64,000 nt of DNA from Bacteroidota bacterium (GCA_023386235.1 JAEWKC010000041.1:11941-75940); one strand, 5' to 3'; positions 38,256 through 48,511 are shown, counted from the first letter of the stretch. Numbers and translations are program-made. The notes: generated by a model from the sequence alone, not told the origin.

Positions 38256-39515
38256 TTACACGAGATACTCAAACAATATGTCGTTTTTATTCAATTCTGT
38301 AAAATCAATATTAGATTTTATCATTCTTTCAATAAGAGGGTTGTAATCTGTTTTATTCAGCAGTTCTATACCTACCAGTGCGGGACCATTTTCTTTATTG
38401 GTTTTATGAATATATTCAAACCTGGAAATATCATCATTAGGACCTAATATTTCGTTTAAGAATTCTCTTAAAGCTCCGGGTCTTTGTATAAACCGTATAA
38501 GGAAATAATGCTTTAATCCTTCGTATTGCAAAGACAGTTCTTTAATCTCGGGCATACGGTCAATATCATTATTGCTGCCACTAACAATACAAACAACATT
38601 TTTACCGGCTATACGGTCTTTGAACTGATCTAAAGCGGCTATAGATAAGGCTCCGGCAGGCTCTGCAACTATAGCGTCTTTATTGTATAATTCTAATATA
38701 CTGCTACAGATTTTACCTTCGGGTACGGTTTTAATTTCGTCAGTAATTTCTTTGGCTACAATGTAGTTTAAATCGCCTATACGCTTTACCGCAGCGCCAT
38801 CTACGAAGCTGTTGATTTTGCTTAAAGTAACGGGGCCGCCATGTTTAAAAGCTTCCGTAAGAGAAGGCGCGCCTTCCGGCTCTACTGCAATAATCTTTGT
38901 TTCAGGATGATGTTTTTTAGCATACGCTCCTACCCCCGACAACAATCCGCCACCACCCACAGGTATAAAAATATAATCTACATTTTTATTGTCTTCGTAA
39001 ATTTCCAAAGCTATTGTACCCTGCCCTTCAATGATTTTTTCATGATCAAATGGCGGAATAAAAGTCATCAGATTTTCTAAAGCAAATTTTTTGGCAGCAA
39101 TAGCGCAATCATCAAAATTATCTCCAAACAAAACAATCTCAATATTATCTCCGCCAAACATTTTTGTCTGATTGATCTTTTGCTTGGGTGTGATACTGGG
39201 CATATATACGATGCCTTTTATATCCAAAGCCTTGCAGCTATAGGCAAATCCCTGCGCATGATTTCCGGCACTTGCACAAACCACGCCATTCTTAACTGCC
39301 TCTTTAGGCAAAGAACTGATCATGTTGTATGCGCCGCGTAACTTATAGGATCGTACTATCTGCAGATCTTCACGTTTAAGATAAACCTTGCAATTGTATT
39401 TTGCAGAAAGATTCCTATTGAGCTGTAAGGGAGTATGTTTTATAACCTTACTCAGCCGCGCCGCAGCCTTTTCAAAATCAACATTCAGATTCTCTATTTG
39501 ATCAAAGTCAGACAT
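38256..39515 (-). CDS. ilvA: Threonine ammonia-lyase (threonine deaminase)
   Basis: PLP enzyme turning threonine into 2-oxobutanoate, the entry to isoleucine. The 419 residues show the PLP lysine in YLKREDLQIVRSYKLRGAYN, the SAGNHAQGFAYSC loop, and the glycine-rich phosphate loop PVGGGGLLSGVG. A single C-terminal ACT-like regulatory domain (about 330-419, HYFLIRFIQRPGALREFLNEILG) fits the shorter, Bacteroidota-type enzyme. It is last in the ilv/leu series; a hairpin lies in its leader, 58 bases from ilvC. Confidence 0.95.
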   Translation of the reverse strand: MSDFDQIENLNVDFEKAAARLSKVIKHTPLQLNRNLSAKYNCKVYLKREDLQIVRSYKLRGAYNMISSLPKEAVKNGVVCASAGNHAQGFAYSCKALDIKGIVYMPSITPKQKINQTKMFGGDNIEIVLFGDNFDDCAIAAKKFALENLMTFIPPFDHEKIIEGQGTIALEIYEDNKNVDYIFIPVGGGGLLSGVGAYAKKHHPETKIIAVEPEGAPSLTEAFKHGGPVTLSKINSFVDGAAVKRIGDLNYIVAKEITDEIKTVPEGKICSSILELYNKDAIVAEPAGALSIAALDQFKDRIAGKNVVCIVSGSNNDIDRMPEIKELSLQYEGLKHYFLIRFIQRPGALREFLNEILGPNDDISRFEYIHKTNKENGPALVGIELLNKTDYNPLIERMIKSNIDFTELNKNDILFEYLV

Positions 39516-39535
39516 CCTCTTCTCTTTTTATAAAG

Positions 39536-39564
39536 CTGCAATGCCCGGTTTATGGGCATTGCAG
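39536..39564 (-). promoter_or_regulatory. Intercistronic hairpin between ilvC and ilvA
   Basis: Perfect 11-base arms CTGCAATGCCC (39536-39546) and GGGCATTGCAG (39554-39564). On the minus strand it is followed by CTTTATAAAAAGAG, a poor T-run. It could be a partial terminator, an RNA-stability element for the ilvC end, or an attenuator reducing ilvA expression. Confidence 0.6.
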
Positions 39565-39573
39565 ATGATGAAC

Positions 39574-40620
39574 TTAATTGTTTTCAGGTCTTAAACTTCT
39601 TACAGTTTTGCCTGCCTGCCACATTTCGCTGTCTTGCAATTCTTTTAATTCCGCATTCAGCTTTTCGCGATAATCAGCCTGAGAATTACTATCGATAGAG
39701 CGTTGAGATTCTTTTCCTGTAGCTACGCTATCGTACAATTCTTCAAACACCGGTTGTGTAGCATCTTTAAATTTCTTCCACCAATCCAAAGCGCCACGTT
39801 GTGCAGTAGTAGAGCAATTGGCATACATCCAGTCCATACCATTTTCTGCTACCAGAGGCATAAGAGATTGCGTTAACTCTTCAACCGTTTCATTGAAAGC
39901 TTCTGATGGTGTGTGCCCTTTAGAGCGCAACACTTCGTATTGAGCAGCAAAGATGCCCTGAATAGCGCCCATCAAAGTTCCTCTTTCTCCCGTCAGATCA
40001 CTATAAACTTCTCTCTTAAAATCTGTTTCAAACAAATAACCGCTGCCTACGGCTATACCTAGTGCAATAGCTCTGTCTTTGGCTTTGCCTGTAGCATCCT
40101 GGTAAATAGCGAAGCTGCTGTTTAAGCCGCGGCCTTGCAGGAACATACGGCGCAATGACGTACCGGATCCTTTAGGAGCTACTAAAATTACATCAACATC
40201 AGCGGGTGGAACAATGCCTGTTTGCTCATTGAAAGTGATACCAAATCCATGAGAAAAATAGAGTGCTTTGCCGGCTGTTAAATGTTTTTGTACTAAAGGC
40301 CACAGCTCTATTTGCGCGGCATCACTCAGCAGGTAGCAGATAATTGTACCTTTCTCTAATGCTTCTTCTATTTCAAACAAAGTTTCTCCTGGAACGAAGC
40401 CGTCTGCAATAGCTTTGTCCCAGGTTTTTGAATTTTTTCTCTGGCCAACAATCACATTGATACCATTATCTTTTTGATTCAGTGCCTGGCCGGGTCCTTG
40501 TACACCATAGCCAATAACCGCAACAGTTTCGTCTTTTAATACTTCCTGTGCTTTAGAAAGTGGAAATTCTTCGCGGGTTACTACATTTTCTTCTACACCG
40601 CCAAAATTTAGTTTTGCCAT
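39574..40620 (-). CDS. ilvC: Ketol-acid reductoisomerase
   Basis: NADPH and Mg2+ enzyme acting on acetolactate and acetohydroxybutyrate. The 348 residues include the coenzyme site VAVIGYGVQGPGQALNQKDNGI, ILVAPKGSGTSLRR, metal-site region DLTGERGTLMGAIQGIF and the C-terminal FNETVEELTQSLMPLVAENGMDWMYANCSTTAQRGALDWW-type segment (quoted only in part: TVEELTQSLM). Length is that of class I KARI with a modest C-terminal addition. It lies 77 bases from ilvN and 58 from ilvA. Confidence 0.95.
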   Translation of the reverse strand: MAKLNFGGVEENVVTREEFPLSKAQEVLKDETVAVIGYGVQGPGQALNQKDNGINVIVGQRKNSKTWDKAIADGFVPGETLFEIEEALEKGTIICYLLSDAAQIELWPLVQKHLTAGKALYFSHGFGITFNEQTGIVPPADVDVILVAPKGSGTSLRRMFLQGRGLNSSFAIYQDATGKAKDRAIALGIAVGSGYLFETDFKREVYSDLTGERGTLMGAIQGIFAAQYEVLRSKGHTPSEAFNETVEELTQSLMPLVAENGMDWMYANCSTTAQRGALDWWKKFKDATQPVFEELYDSVATGKESQRSIDSNSQADYREKLNAELKELQDSEMWQAGKTVRSLRPENN

Positions 40621-40697
40621 TTTGTGTTCTTATTTTATTGATTAATTTTTTTATTGAAATTTTATATTAAATCTGTAGTCATCTGTATGGCAGATGC

Positions 40698-41291
40698 TTA
40701 CATAGTAAATACCTGTTCGTTCTGGTCAAGAAATTCATTTTCTATCACTTCACGTGAGGGCGCTTCTGCTTCAAACTCTTTCAGTTTTGCATGGAAACCT
40801 TCACTGTTTTTAATGATAGCGATTCTTGCGCTGCGTACAAATTCAATCAAACCAAACGGAGCCAGCGCTTCGAGCAGTTTGTTGATTTCTTCTCTGTGTC
40901 CTACATTTTCAAAAACAGTATAATCGTTTCTGATCACTACAGCCTGCGCGCCGCATTCGCGTAATAATCTTTCTACCACAGCTTTTTCGGCGATTACATC
41001 CGTAGGCACTTTATACAAAGCCAGCTCCTGCCAAATAATTTCATCATTTGTGCTGTAATAGGCTTTTAAAACTTCTACCTGCTTTTCTATCTGACGGCAT
41101 ATTTTGCGTATCAGCTCTTCTGTTTCGTATATTACTATTGTAAACCTTGAGATGCCCTCAATCTCTGTAGGAGATACGTTCAGGCTTTCTACATTTATTT
41201 TCCTTCTTGAAAACATAATGGCTATACGATTTAATAAGCCGATCTGGTTTTCGGTAAATATGGTAATGGTATATTCCTGTTTATTGCTCAT
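40698..41291 (-). CDS. ilvN: Acetolactate synthase small (regulatory) subunit
   Basis: Regulatory subunit of acetohydroxyacid synthase, binding valine for feedback. The 197 residues carry an N-terminal ACT domain (YTITIFTENQIGLLNRIAIMFSRRKINVESL) and a second C-terminal ACT-like region. It is 29 bases downstream of the catalytic subunit ilvB. Confidence 0.92.
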   Translation of the reverse strand: MSNKQEYTITIFTENQIGLLNRIAIMFSRRKINVESLNVSPTEIEGISRFTIVIYETEELIRKICRQIEKQVEVLKAYYSTNDEIIWQELALYKVPTDVIAEKAVVERLLRECGAQAVVIRNDYTVFENVGHREEINKLLEALAPFGLIEFVRSARIAIIKNSEGFHAKLKEFEAEAPSREVIENEFLDQNEQVFTM

Positions 41292-41320
41292 TTTTAATAT
41301 ATTAATTTTTGAATGATGAC

Positions 41321-43012
41321 TTATTTTAATCTTATTTCACTTACGCTATTTCCCTGCGGCACCATTGGGAATACGTTGTTTTCTTTACCTACCATCACTT
41401 CTAAAACATAAGCGCCGTCATGCTCCAGCATTTCTTTCAAGCCCGGCAACAGGTCTTTTCTGTCGGTTATTTTTTTAGATGCAATGCCATAACCTTCTGA
41501 AACTTTTTGATAATTTGGACTTTCTATATTTACAAATGAATAGCGTTTGTCATGAAACAATTGCTGCCATTGGCGTACCATTCCTAAAAATTCGTTGTTC
41601 AGAATCAATATTTTCACATTGGGCTTAAACTGCATAATGGTGCCAAATTCCTGAATGGTCATCTGTATGCCGCCATCGCCGATGATACCTACAACCGTTC
41701 TGTCGGGCGCGCCGTAAGCCGCACCAATGGCTGCTGGCAAACCAAAGCCCATAGTGCCCAAACCTCCTGACGTGACATTGCTTCTGGTTTTATTGAATTT
41801 ACCATAGCGGCAGGTAACCATCTGATGCTGACCAACATCTGTAACCAATATTGCATCTCCGTTGGTGAGATCATTTAAATGTTTAATAACTTCTCCCATC
41901 GTCATGATATCTGTTTGCGGATTCATTTCTTCGGTGATCACTTCTTTAATCTCTTCTTTTTCCAAATCACGAAACTGCTGCAACCATTCACTTCTGTCTT
42001 TTTTCTCTACCAAAGCAGTCAGCATAGGAATTGTGTCTTTACAATCGCCCCAGACAGGCACCGTAGATTTCACATTTTTATCAATTTCAGCGGGATCTAT
42101 GTCCAGATGTATTACCTGCGCCTGCTTGGCGTATTTATCTAAACGTCCTGTCACCCTGTCGTCGAAACGCATACCAATCGCTATTAACACATCGCATTCA
42201 TTAGTCATCACATTAGGCGCGTAATTACCGTGCATACCTAACATACCCACCGCAAGCCTGTGATTGGAAGGAATTGCACTTTCGCCCATAATCGTCCAAC
42301 CAGTGGGGATATCGGCCTTCTCAATAAATTCAATAAATTCTTTTTCCGCATTTCCCAAAATTACTCCTTGGCCAAAAATCACAAATGGTTTTTTAGCTTC
42401 ATTGATCAGATTCGCGGCTCTTTCAATATATTCTTTTCTTACAATTGGCTTTGGGCGAAAACTTCTTATGTAATTGCACTTTTCGTAAGGCGGGCATTCA
42501 AATTTTTCTAATTGAGCGTTTTTAGTTATATCGATTAAAACCGGACCAGGTCTTCCTGTTTTGGCAATGTAAAATGCTTTTGCCAAAACTGCGGGAATCT
42601 CTTTAGCTTCCGTAATTTGATAATTCCATTTAGTAATGGGTGTGGTAATGTTTACTACATCTGTTTCCTGAAAAGCATCCGTTCCTAAAAGATGTGCAAA
42701 CACCTGGCCGGTAATGCAAACCAGCGGAGTGCTGTCTATCATAGCGTCTGCCAAGCCTGTCACCAGATTAGTTGCCCCGGGTCCGCTGGTAGCGAATACT
42801 ACGCCTACCTCTCCGGATACTCTTGCAAAACCTTGTGCTGCATGAATTGCACCTTGTTCGTGACGAACTAAAATATGTTTTATTTTTTCGTTGTAGTCAT
42901 ACAACGCATCGTAGATAGGCATAATAGCACCTCCGGGATAACCAAAGATCGTTTTTACATCTTCTGCCAAGAGCGCTTCTAATAATGCCTGCGAACCGCT
43001 TAACTCTGCCAT
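41321..43012 (-). CDS. ilvB: Acetolactate synthase large (catalytic) subunit
   Basis: ThDP- and FAD-dependent enzyme joining pyruvate with pyruvate or 2-oxobutanoate. The 563 residues include YPGGAIMPIYDALYD, the catalytic glutamate in ILVRHEQGAIHAAQGFAR (about residue 49), VCITGQVFAHLLGTDAFQE, and the ThDP-binding GDGGIQMTIQEFGTIMQF ... NNEFLGMVRQW. It is 34 bases from the YfiT-like gene upstream and 29 from ilvN downstream. Confidence 0.96.
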   Translation of the reverse strand: MAELSGSQALLEALLAEDVKTIFGYPGGAIMPIYDALYDYNEKIKHILVRHEQGAIHAAQGFARVSGEVGVVFATSGPGATNLVTGLADAMIDSTPLVCITGQVFAHLLGTDAFQETDVVNITTPITKWNYQITEAKEIPAVLAKAFYIAKTGRPGPVLIDITKNAQLEKFECPPYEKCNYIRSFRPKPIVRKEYIERAANLINEAKKPFVIFGQGVILGNAEKEFIEFIEKADIPTGWTIMGESAIPSNHRLAVGMLGMHGNYAPNVMTNECDVLIAIGMRFDDRVTGRLDKYAKQAQVIHLDIDPAEIDKNVKSTVPVWGDCKDTIPMLTALVEKKDRSEWLQQFRDLEKEEIKEVITEEMNPQTDIMTMGEVIKHLNDLTNGDAILVTDVGQHQMVTCRYGKFNKTRSNVTSGGLGTMGFGLPAAIGAAYGAPDRTVVGIIGDGGIQMTIQEFGTIMQFKPNVKILILNNEFLGMVRQWQQLFHDKRYSFVNIESPNYQKVSEGYGIASKKITDRKDLLPGLKEMLEHDGAYVLEVMVGKENNVFPMVPQGNSVSEIRLK

Positions 43013-43046
43013 TTTGTTTATTTAATTTTATTTATAATTATAATTA

Positions 43047-43574
43047 TTACCAGTTTTTACTTTCTCTGAATGTTACAATCTGTTGAGTATGATGCTTGCC
43101 ATGCCATACACTTACCAATAAAAGATTCCATAATTTTATGGGTTTCTCTCTATCAGGATAGACAACTGTACGCATCCAGTCCTGTTCAGATAAACCACTC
43201 AGCAGGGTTTCCCATTTTTTATGGAGAGCATGCAGCAAGGAAAGCGAAACATCAACAGACGTGGTGCTATCATTCAGTTTTATCCACGCATCCTGATCAA
43301 AAGGTGTTACCATAGGATTGTCCTGTGCCAAAGCAAACTTGCACCTTGCGTAATAATTGAGGCTGCTGTCTGCCATGTGATGTACAAACTGAGCCGGAGA
43401 CCATCCACCTTCCCGATAAGGAGTATGTAACTGTTCGGCGTTTAAACCCTGTACAGCGGCCTCCATATTTAACGGCAACGCCGCAAGCTCTTGCAGCAGC
43501 CCTTCTTTTAATTCATCAGAAAAAGGCTTTGGCTCAAACTGCCCGATAGGATATTGCATGTTGTCGATAGTCAT
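43047..43574 (-). CDS. YfiT/BstA-type bacillithiol transferase (DinB fold)
   Basis: DinB-fold metalloenzyme of 175 residues closely resembling YfiT-family putative bacillithiol S-transferases. It starts YPIGQFEPKPFSD, a common YfiT opening, and keeps the expected metal histidines in QFVHHMADS (about 62) and VWHGKHHTQQI (about 160). Characterised members add bacillithiol to electrophiles; a YfiT/BstA homologue pairs well with bshA at 7.1 kb. Its place inside the ilv operon, between ilvD (11 bases) and ilvB (34 bases), is unexplained. Confidence 0.87.
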   Translation of the reverse strand: MTIDNMQYPIGQFEPKPFSDELKEGLLQELAALPLNMEAAVQGLNAEQLHTPYREGGWSPAQFVHHMADSSLNYYARCKFALAQDNPMVTPFDQDAWIKLNDSTTSVDVSLSLLHALHKKWETLLSGLSEQDWMRTVVYPDREKPIKLWNLLLVSVWHGKHHTQQIVTFRESKNW

Positions 43575-43585
43575 TTCGGGAAATT

Positions 43586-45268
43586 TTAAAATTCATCTGT
43601 AACGCAGCCTTTATCGGCCGGAGAAACTGTTTTAGCATATTTATACAATAAGCCGCTTTTTACTTTCAATTCGGGTTGTTGCCAGGCTGCTTTGCGTTTG
43701 GCAATTTCTTCCTCCGTAACTTTCAGTGTGATGGTATTTTTAACCGCGTCTATCTCAATGATATCCTCATCTTTTACCAAACCAATCAACCCTCCTTCAT
43801 ACGCTTCCGGATTGATATGGCCTACTACAAAACCATGTGTACCGCCGCTGAATCTTCCGTCTGTAATTAATGCCACAGACTTGCCTAAACCCGCGCCAAT
43901 AATAGCGCTTGTAGGCTTCAACATTTCGGGCATGCCGGGCGCGCCTTTCGGACCTTCGTTGATAATTACCACTACATCGCCTTTCTGTACACGTCCTGAA
44001 GAGATACCTGCGATAAGATCCTTTTCTCCATCAAACACTCTTGCCGGACCTTCAAAGCGCTCGCCTTCCTTTCCCGATATTTTTGCCACACTTCCTTTTT
44101 CGGCAAGATTTCCGTATAGTATCTGCAAGTGTCCTGTAGCTTTAACAGGATTTTCCAAAGGATAAATAATATCTTGTTTATCAAAATCCAAATCAGGAAC
44201 TTCTGCCAGATTTTCTGCAATGGTTTTCCCGGTAACGGTTAAACAAGAACCATCTATCAAGCCCTTTGTCAAGAGGTATTTCATAACGCTGGGTAATCCT
44301 CCATGATTATGCAAATCCTGCATCAGATATTTACCGCTGGGCTTAAAATCAGCAAGCACGGGCACTCTGTCACTTACGCTTTGCACATCATCTTGCGTTA
44401 ATTCTATACCCACAGCTCTTGCCATGGCAATCAAATGCAGCACCGCGTTGGTGCTACCGCCCAATACCATGATGGTCACTATGGCGTTTTCAAATGCCGC
44501 CCTGGTCATAATATCGCGGGGCTTAATATCTTTTTCCAGCAAAAGTTTTATGACTTTTCCGGCTTCTTCACATTCTCTTTTTTTATCTTTACTAACCGCG
44601 GGGTTGGATGATGAGTAAGGAAGCGACATACCCAAAGCCTCTATGGCGGAAGCCATTGTATTAGCGGTATACATGCCTCCACAGGCACCTGCTCCGGGGC
44701 AGGAGCGCTTCACAATTTCTTTAAAATCTTCGGGAGTAATGTCTCCTGCAATCTTATGGCCCAGCGCTTCAAAAGCAGATATAATATTTAAGTCTTGTCC
44801 TTTATAATGTCCGGGAGCGATTGTACCTCCGTAAACCATTATTGACGGACGATTCAAACGTGCCATGGCAATGAGAGAGCCGGGCATGTTTTTATCGCAA
44901 CCGGGTACGGCAATGATACCATCATAATATTGCGCGCCACAAACGGCTTCAATACTATCGGCAATAATGTCTCGGCTAATTAATGAATAGCGCATGCCGG
45001 GCGTACCATTGCTCATACCATCGCTCACGCCTATTGTATGAAAAATCAGGCCTACCAGGTCATTCTTCCAAACGCTGTCTTTTATGTCTTTAGCCAGATC
45101 GTTTAAATGCATATTACAGGTATTGCCATCGTAGCCCATGCTTACAATTCCTACCTGCGCTTTATTGAAATCCTCATCGGTTAAACCTATGCCGTATAGT
45201 TGGGCTTGGGTGGCCGGCTGTGTTTCATCCTGTGTAAGTACCTTTGAATATTTATTTAGTTCTGTCAT
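43586..45268 (-). CDS. ilvD: Dihydroxy-acid dehydratase
   Basis: Iron-sulfur enzyme dehydrating dihydroxy acids to 2-oxo acids for valine and isoleucine. The 560 residues contain the cluster cysteines in [25 protein letters not shown] and [12 protein letters not shown], together with [13 protein letters not shown] and [13 protein letters not shown]. It lies 25 bases from leuB upstream and 11 from the YfiT-like gene downstream. Confidence 0.96.
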   Translation of the reverse strand: MTELNKYSKVLTQDETQPATQAQLYGIGLTDEDFNKAQVGIVSMGYDGNTCNMHLNDLAKDIKDSVWKNDLVGLIFHTIGVSDGMSNGTPGMRYSLISRDIIADSIEAVCGAQYYDGIIAVPGCDKNMPGSLIAMARLNRPSIMVYGGTIAPGHYKGQDLNIISAFEALGHKIAGDITPEDFKEIVKRSCPGAGACGGMYTANTMASAIEALGMSLPYSSSNPAVSKDKKRECEEAGKVIKLLLEKDIKPRDIMTRAAFENAIVTIMVLGGSTNAVLHLIAMARAVGIELTQDDVQSVSDRVPVLADFKPSGKYLMQDLHNHGGLPSVMKYLLTKGLIDGSCLTVTGKTIAENLAEVPDLDFDKQDIIYPLENPVKATGHLQILYGNLAEKGSVAKISGKEGERFEGPARVFDGEKDLIAGISSGRVQKGDVVVIINEGPKGAPGMPEMLKPTSAIIGAGLGKSVALITDGRFSGGTHGFVVGHINPEAYEGGLIGLVKDEDIIEIDAVKNTITLKVTEEEIAKRKAAWQQPELKVKSGLLYKYAKTVSPADKGCVTDEF

Positions 45269-45293
45269 TATAGTTTTAGCTTATTTTATCAAA

Positions 45294-46409
45294 TTAAATA
45301 ATCGTACTCTTACCTAACACCATATATTTTTTATTGATTTCAGAAGGCGCTTTCTGCTCTACGAAATCTTTAATCAAATCTCCTATTACACTGGTAGAAT
45401 AATAATTTACCGAATCAATATCTTTACTTACGAAGCTATATTGCATTGCCCAATCAACAGCTTTTCTTACAAGACCGGCTTCTTCATACATTTCAAAATA
45501 ATCAAGCATCATTGCTGCTGAAAGTATTGAGCCAAACGGATTAGCGATATCTTTGCCGGCAGCCTGCGGATACGAGCCATGTATAGGCTCAAACAAAGCG
45601 GTACCAACACCTATAGACGACGAAGGTAACAACCCGATAGAGCCGCTTAACACACTGGCTTCATCACTCAATATATCTCCGAACATATTTTCTGTAAGCA
45701 TTATATCAAATTGTTTGGGGTTGATGATAATTTGCATTGCGGCATTATCAACAAACATATATTCAACCGCAACACCGGGATATTGCTGCGCTATTTCCTG
45801 AACTACTTTTCTCCATAAGCGAGAGGTTTCCAGCACATTGGCTTTATCTACCAACGTCAGTTTCTTTCTTCTGTTTGCGGCTTCTTTAAAAGCTAAGTGC
45901 GCAATACGCTCCACTTCATTTGTAGTATAAGAACAAATATCGGAAGCCTCTGTGCCTTCTTCATTTATTTTTTTCTCTCCAAAATAAATACCTCCGGTAA
46001 GCTCACGAAATATAATAAAATCAACATCTGCAAGCTTTTCTGATTTTAGAGGAGCTAAATGATGCAGGGAAGCATAAGTGATGATAGGACGAAGATTAGC
46101 AAACAACTGCAACTCTTTCCTGAGTTTGAGCAAGCCTTGTTCGGGTCTTATTTTCGCATTAGGATTATTGTCGTATTTAGGATCGCCGATAGCGCCAAAC
46201 AATACCGCGTCGCTGTTCTTGCAGCTGTCAAGCGTTTGTAGCGGTAGCGGATCTCCGGTTTTATCAATAGCGCAAGCGCCCATCAACTGATAATCATAGA
46301 TAAATTTATGATTGAATTGATCGGCAATAGCATTCAATACTTTTATTGATTGCTGTGTAACTTCGGGTCCTATACCGTCGCCCAAAATAACGGTTATTTT
46401 CTTTTCCAT
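45294..46409 (-). CDS. leuB: 3-isopropylmalate dehydrogenase
   Basis: NAD-dependent oxidative decarboxylase of leucine synthesis. The 371 residues begin ITVILGDGIGPEV, contain FRELTGGIYFGEKK with the substrate arginine/tyrosine, the VDNAAMQII stretch and NMFGDILSDEASVLSGSIGLLPS. FEPIHGSYPQAAGKDIANPFGSI is the NAD-binding region. It is 31 bases from the tandem ABC ATPase gene. Confidence 0.95.
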   Translation of the reverse strand: MEKKITVILGDGIGPEVTQQSIKVLNAIADQFNHKFIYDYQLMGACAIDKTGDPLPLQTLDSCKNSDAVLFGAIGDPKYDNNPNAKIRPEQGLLKLRKELQLFANLRPIITYASLHHLAPLKSEKLADVDFIIFRELTGGIYFGEKKINEEGTEASDICSYTTNEVERIAHLAFKEAANRRKKLTLVDKANVLETSRLWRKVVQEIAQQYPGVAVEYMFVDNAAMQIIINPKQFDIMLTENMFGDILSDEASVLSGSIGLLPSSSIGVGTALFEPIHGSYPQAAGKDIANPFGSILSAAMMLDYFEMYEEAGLVRKAVDWAMQYSFVSKDIDSVNYYSTSVIGDLIKDFVEQKAPSEINKKYMVLGKSTII

Positions 46410-46440
46410 TTTTCTATTTATATCCTACAAAAGTAAGAAC

Positions 46441-47844
46441 TTAATCAGTTAACATAAATTCTTTATTAATACACTCCGGTACATCTTCTTTGTAATGACT
46501 TACATAAATAATCGTTTTTTCTTTGTCTTCTTCTGCAATTCGATCTACCAGTTCAATAATATTCGCTGTCTGTATCTTATCCAATCCCTGACAGGGTTCA
46601 TCAAAAATCAATAAAGGCGGATTTTTCACTAAAGCCCTCGCAATAAGCATCAGCCTTTGATTGCCTGTAGAGAATGTATGCAGACTTTGATCCTCTTTCC
46701 CTTTCAAGCCTATAATTTCAATCCACCTGCTTACAGTATCCATCTGCGCTTTGCTGAGCTTTTTGATGTAACCCATTGTATCGAAAAAGCCCGAGGCGAT
46801 TGTATTATAACAGGATATGGTTTTATCGAAAAAGGCGTGTAGCTCAGACGACATGAATCCTATTTTCTTTTTAATATCCCAAATGCTTTCGCCGGTGCCT
46901 CTTTTTTTATCAAAAAGATATATCTCATTGGCATAAGCCTGGGGATTATCTGCTGTAATAAGGCTTAGCAAAGTAGATTTCCCCGATCCGTTCACTCCGC
47001 TCAACAACCATCTTTCACCTTTATTCACCTGCCAGTGAATGTTTTTCAAAATTGTTTTATCTCCATACCGGATATTTACATTCGTCATTTTAACAGCTAT
47101 AGAAAAAACTTCATGCCTATCTTCGCTTGGAAGAAAAGACAAATTAAAATCACTAATGATTCGTTTTTTTGCAAATGAAAAGTTTTTTATTTCACCAAAA
47201 TATCTTGTTTTTCCCTTGCATAATTCCAGAACGTGTGTAAAACAAGAAGGATAATCGAAGTGCGCGCTTTGTATAAGTATCAGTTGCGTATTATTTTTAG
47301 CTACATTATCTAAAGTAATCGACAGCGCTTTTCTGCTTTCTGCATCCAGCCCTATATAGGGTTCGTCTAGTATCAATAATCCTGCATTAGAAAGCAACGC
47401 CTTTACCAGCTGAAATTTCTTATGCTCTCCACTCGACAACATTAATAAAGATTTTTCTGACAGGTATTCTATATTAAATTTTCTGAGCATTGCTTTACAG
47501 AGAAATTTATCGTTATTCAATTTTATTAAAGCTTCCAATACCGTGTCTGCATCCTGATTGTCAAAGCTATTGTATCGCTGCTGATAATAACCGTCAACAG
47601 TGTTACTTTTGTTTTTGATGATCATCCGTTGTTCTACAAAAACAATTTTATTACTATTATGTAAATCAATTTTCAAAGAGCCTGCTGCAAAAATTTGTTT
47701 ACTTAAAACCTTTGCCAGCGTTGTTTTTCCGCTTCCTGATTCGCCTGTAATTATCATGCTGCAATTGTCAGAAAGCAAAAACGAAATATCTTTTAATATA
47801 TAATCATTATTTCTTATTACATTTATTTTATCGGCAACAATCAT
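46441..47844 (-). CDS. Tandem ABC ATPase (ModF/PhrA-like)
   Basis: Soluble protein of 467 residues with two ABC domains and no membrane segment. The first has Walker A GESGSGKTTLAK (about 35) and Walker B LLILDEPYIGLD; the second has GVNGSGKSTLLS and LLIFDEPCQGLD. The ABC signatures are degenerate (LMLSSGEHKKF and HTFSTGNQRLML). This double arrangement resembles E. coli ModF, whose role is unclear. It begins at the base next to the leuD stop, so translation is probably coupled to leucine genes. No link to leucine synthesis is known to me; substrate and partners are unknown. Confidence 0.85.
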   Translation of the reverse strand: MIVADKINVIRNNDYILKDISFLLSDNCSMIITGESGSGKTTLAKVLSKQIFAAGSLKIDLHNSNKIVFVEQRMIIKNKSNTVDGYYQQRYNSFDNQDADTVLEALIKLNNDKFLCKAMLRKFNIEYLSEKSLLMLSSGEHKKFQLVKALLSNAGLLILDEPYIGLDAESRKALSITLDNVAKNNTQLILIQSAHFDYPSCFTHVLELCKGKTRYFGEIKNFSFAKKRIISDFNLSFLPSEDRHEVFSIAVKMTNVNIRYGDKTILKNIHWQVNKGERWLLSGVNGSGKSTLLSLITADNPQAYANEIYLFDKKRGTGESIWDIKKKIGFMSSELHAFFDKTISCYNTIASGFFDTMGYIKKLSKAQMDTVSRWIEIIGLKGKEDQSLHTFSTGNQRLMLIARALVKNPPLLIFDEPCQGLDKIQTANIIELVDRIAEEDKEKTIIYVSHYKEDVPECINKEFMLTD

Positions 47845-48498
47845 TTATTGTTTGTTGTAGTTTGCTTCAAAAACTTCTATTTCGTCTTTCATGTTGAGCA
47901 AATAATCAATATCATCAAAACCGTTTATCAGACAGGTTTTTTTGTATTCATTAATTTCAAAATTCTCCTGCTCACCTGTTGAAAGCAGCGTGATTGTTTG
48001 TTTTTCTATATTCACTTCTATTTCCGCCGCCGGATTTTTTTCCGTTTCAGTAAATATTTTTTGTAAAAAATCTTCCGAAACAGTAACCGGCACTATAAAA
48101 TTATTTAAAGCGTTATTCTTGAAGATATCGGCGAAGAAGCTGCTAACCACTACATCAAATCCATAATCTTTAATAGCCCAAGCCGCGTGCTCGCGTGATG
48201 AACCGCAGCCAAAATTTTTACCTGCAACCAATATTTTTCCTGAATAAATTTTATTGTTTAAAGGAAAAGATGCTACTGGCTGATTTTCATTATCATTTTC
48301 ATAGCGCCAGTCGCGAAAAAGATTTTTACCAAAACCTTCTCTGCTGGTAGCTTTTAGAAAGCGTGCCGGTATGATCTGGTCTGTGTCAATATTTTCTAAC
48401 TCTATCGGAACCGATGTAGATCTGATGGTTTTCTTTTGATTGAACTGTACCGTTGTGCTGCCTTTTTTTTCTTCTTGTTTGTTTAATATGATTCCCAT
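47845..48498 (-). CDS. leuD: 3-isopropylmalate dehydratase small subunit
   Basis: Small subunit of isopropylmalate isomerase, 217 residues from the ATG at 48498, 13 bases after leuC. An ATG at 48531 would overlap leuC by 20 bases and is less likely. The marks are [15 protein letters not shown] and [21 protein letters not shown]. The N-terminal 16 residues rich in K and E are extra compared with the core family. The start of the ABC gene abuts its stop. Confidence 0.93.
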   Translation of the reverse strand: MGIILNKQEEKKGSTTVQFNQKKTIRSTSVPIELENIDTDQIIPARFLKATSREGFGKNLFRDWRYENDNENQPVASFPLNNKIYSGKILVAGKNFGCGSSREHAAWAIKDYGFDVVVSSFFADIFKNNALNNFIVPVTVSEDFLQKIFTETEKNPAAEIEVNIEKQTITLLSTGEQENFEINEYKKTCLINGFDDIDYLLNMKDEIEVFEANYNKQ

Positions 48499-48511
48499 AA
48501 AATAATTTGCT

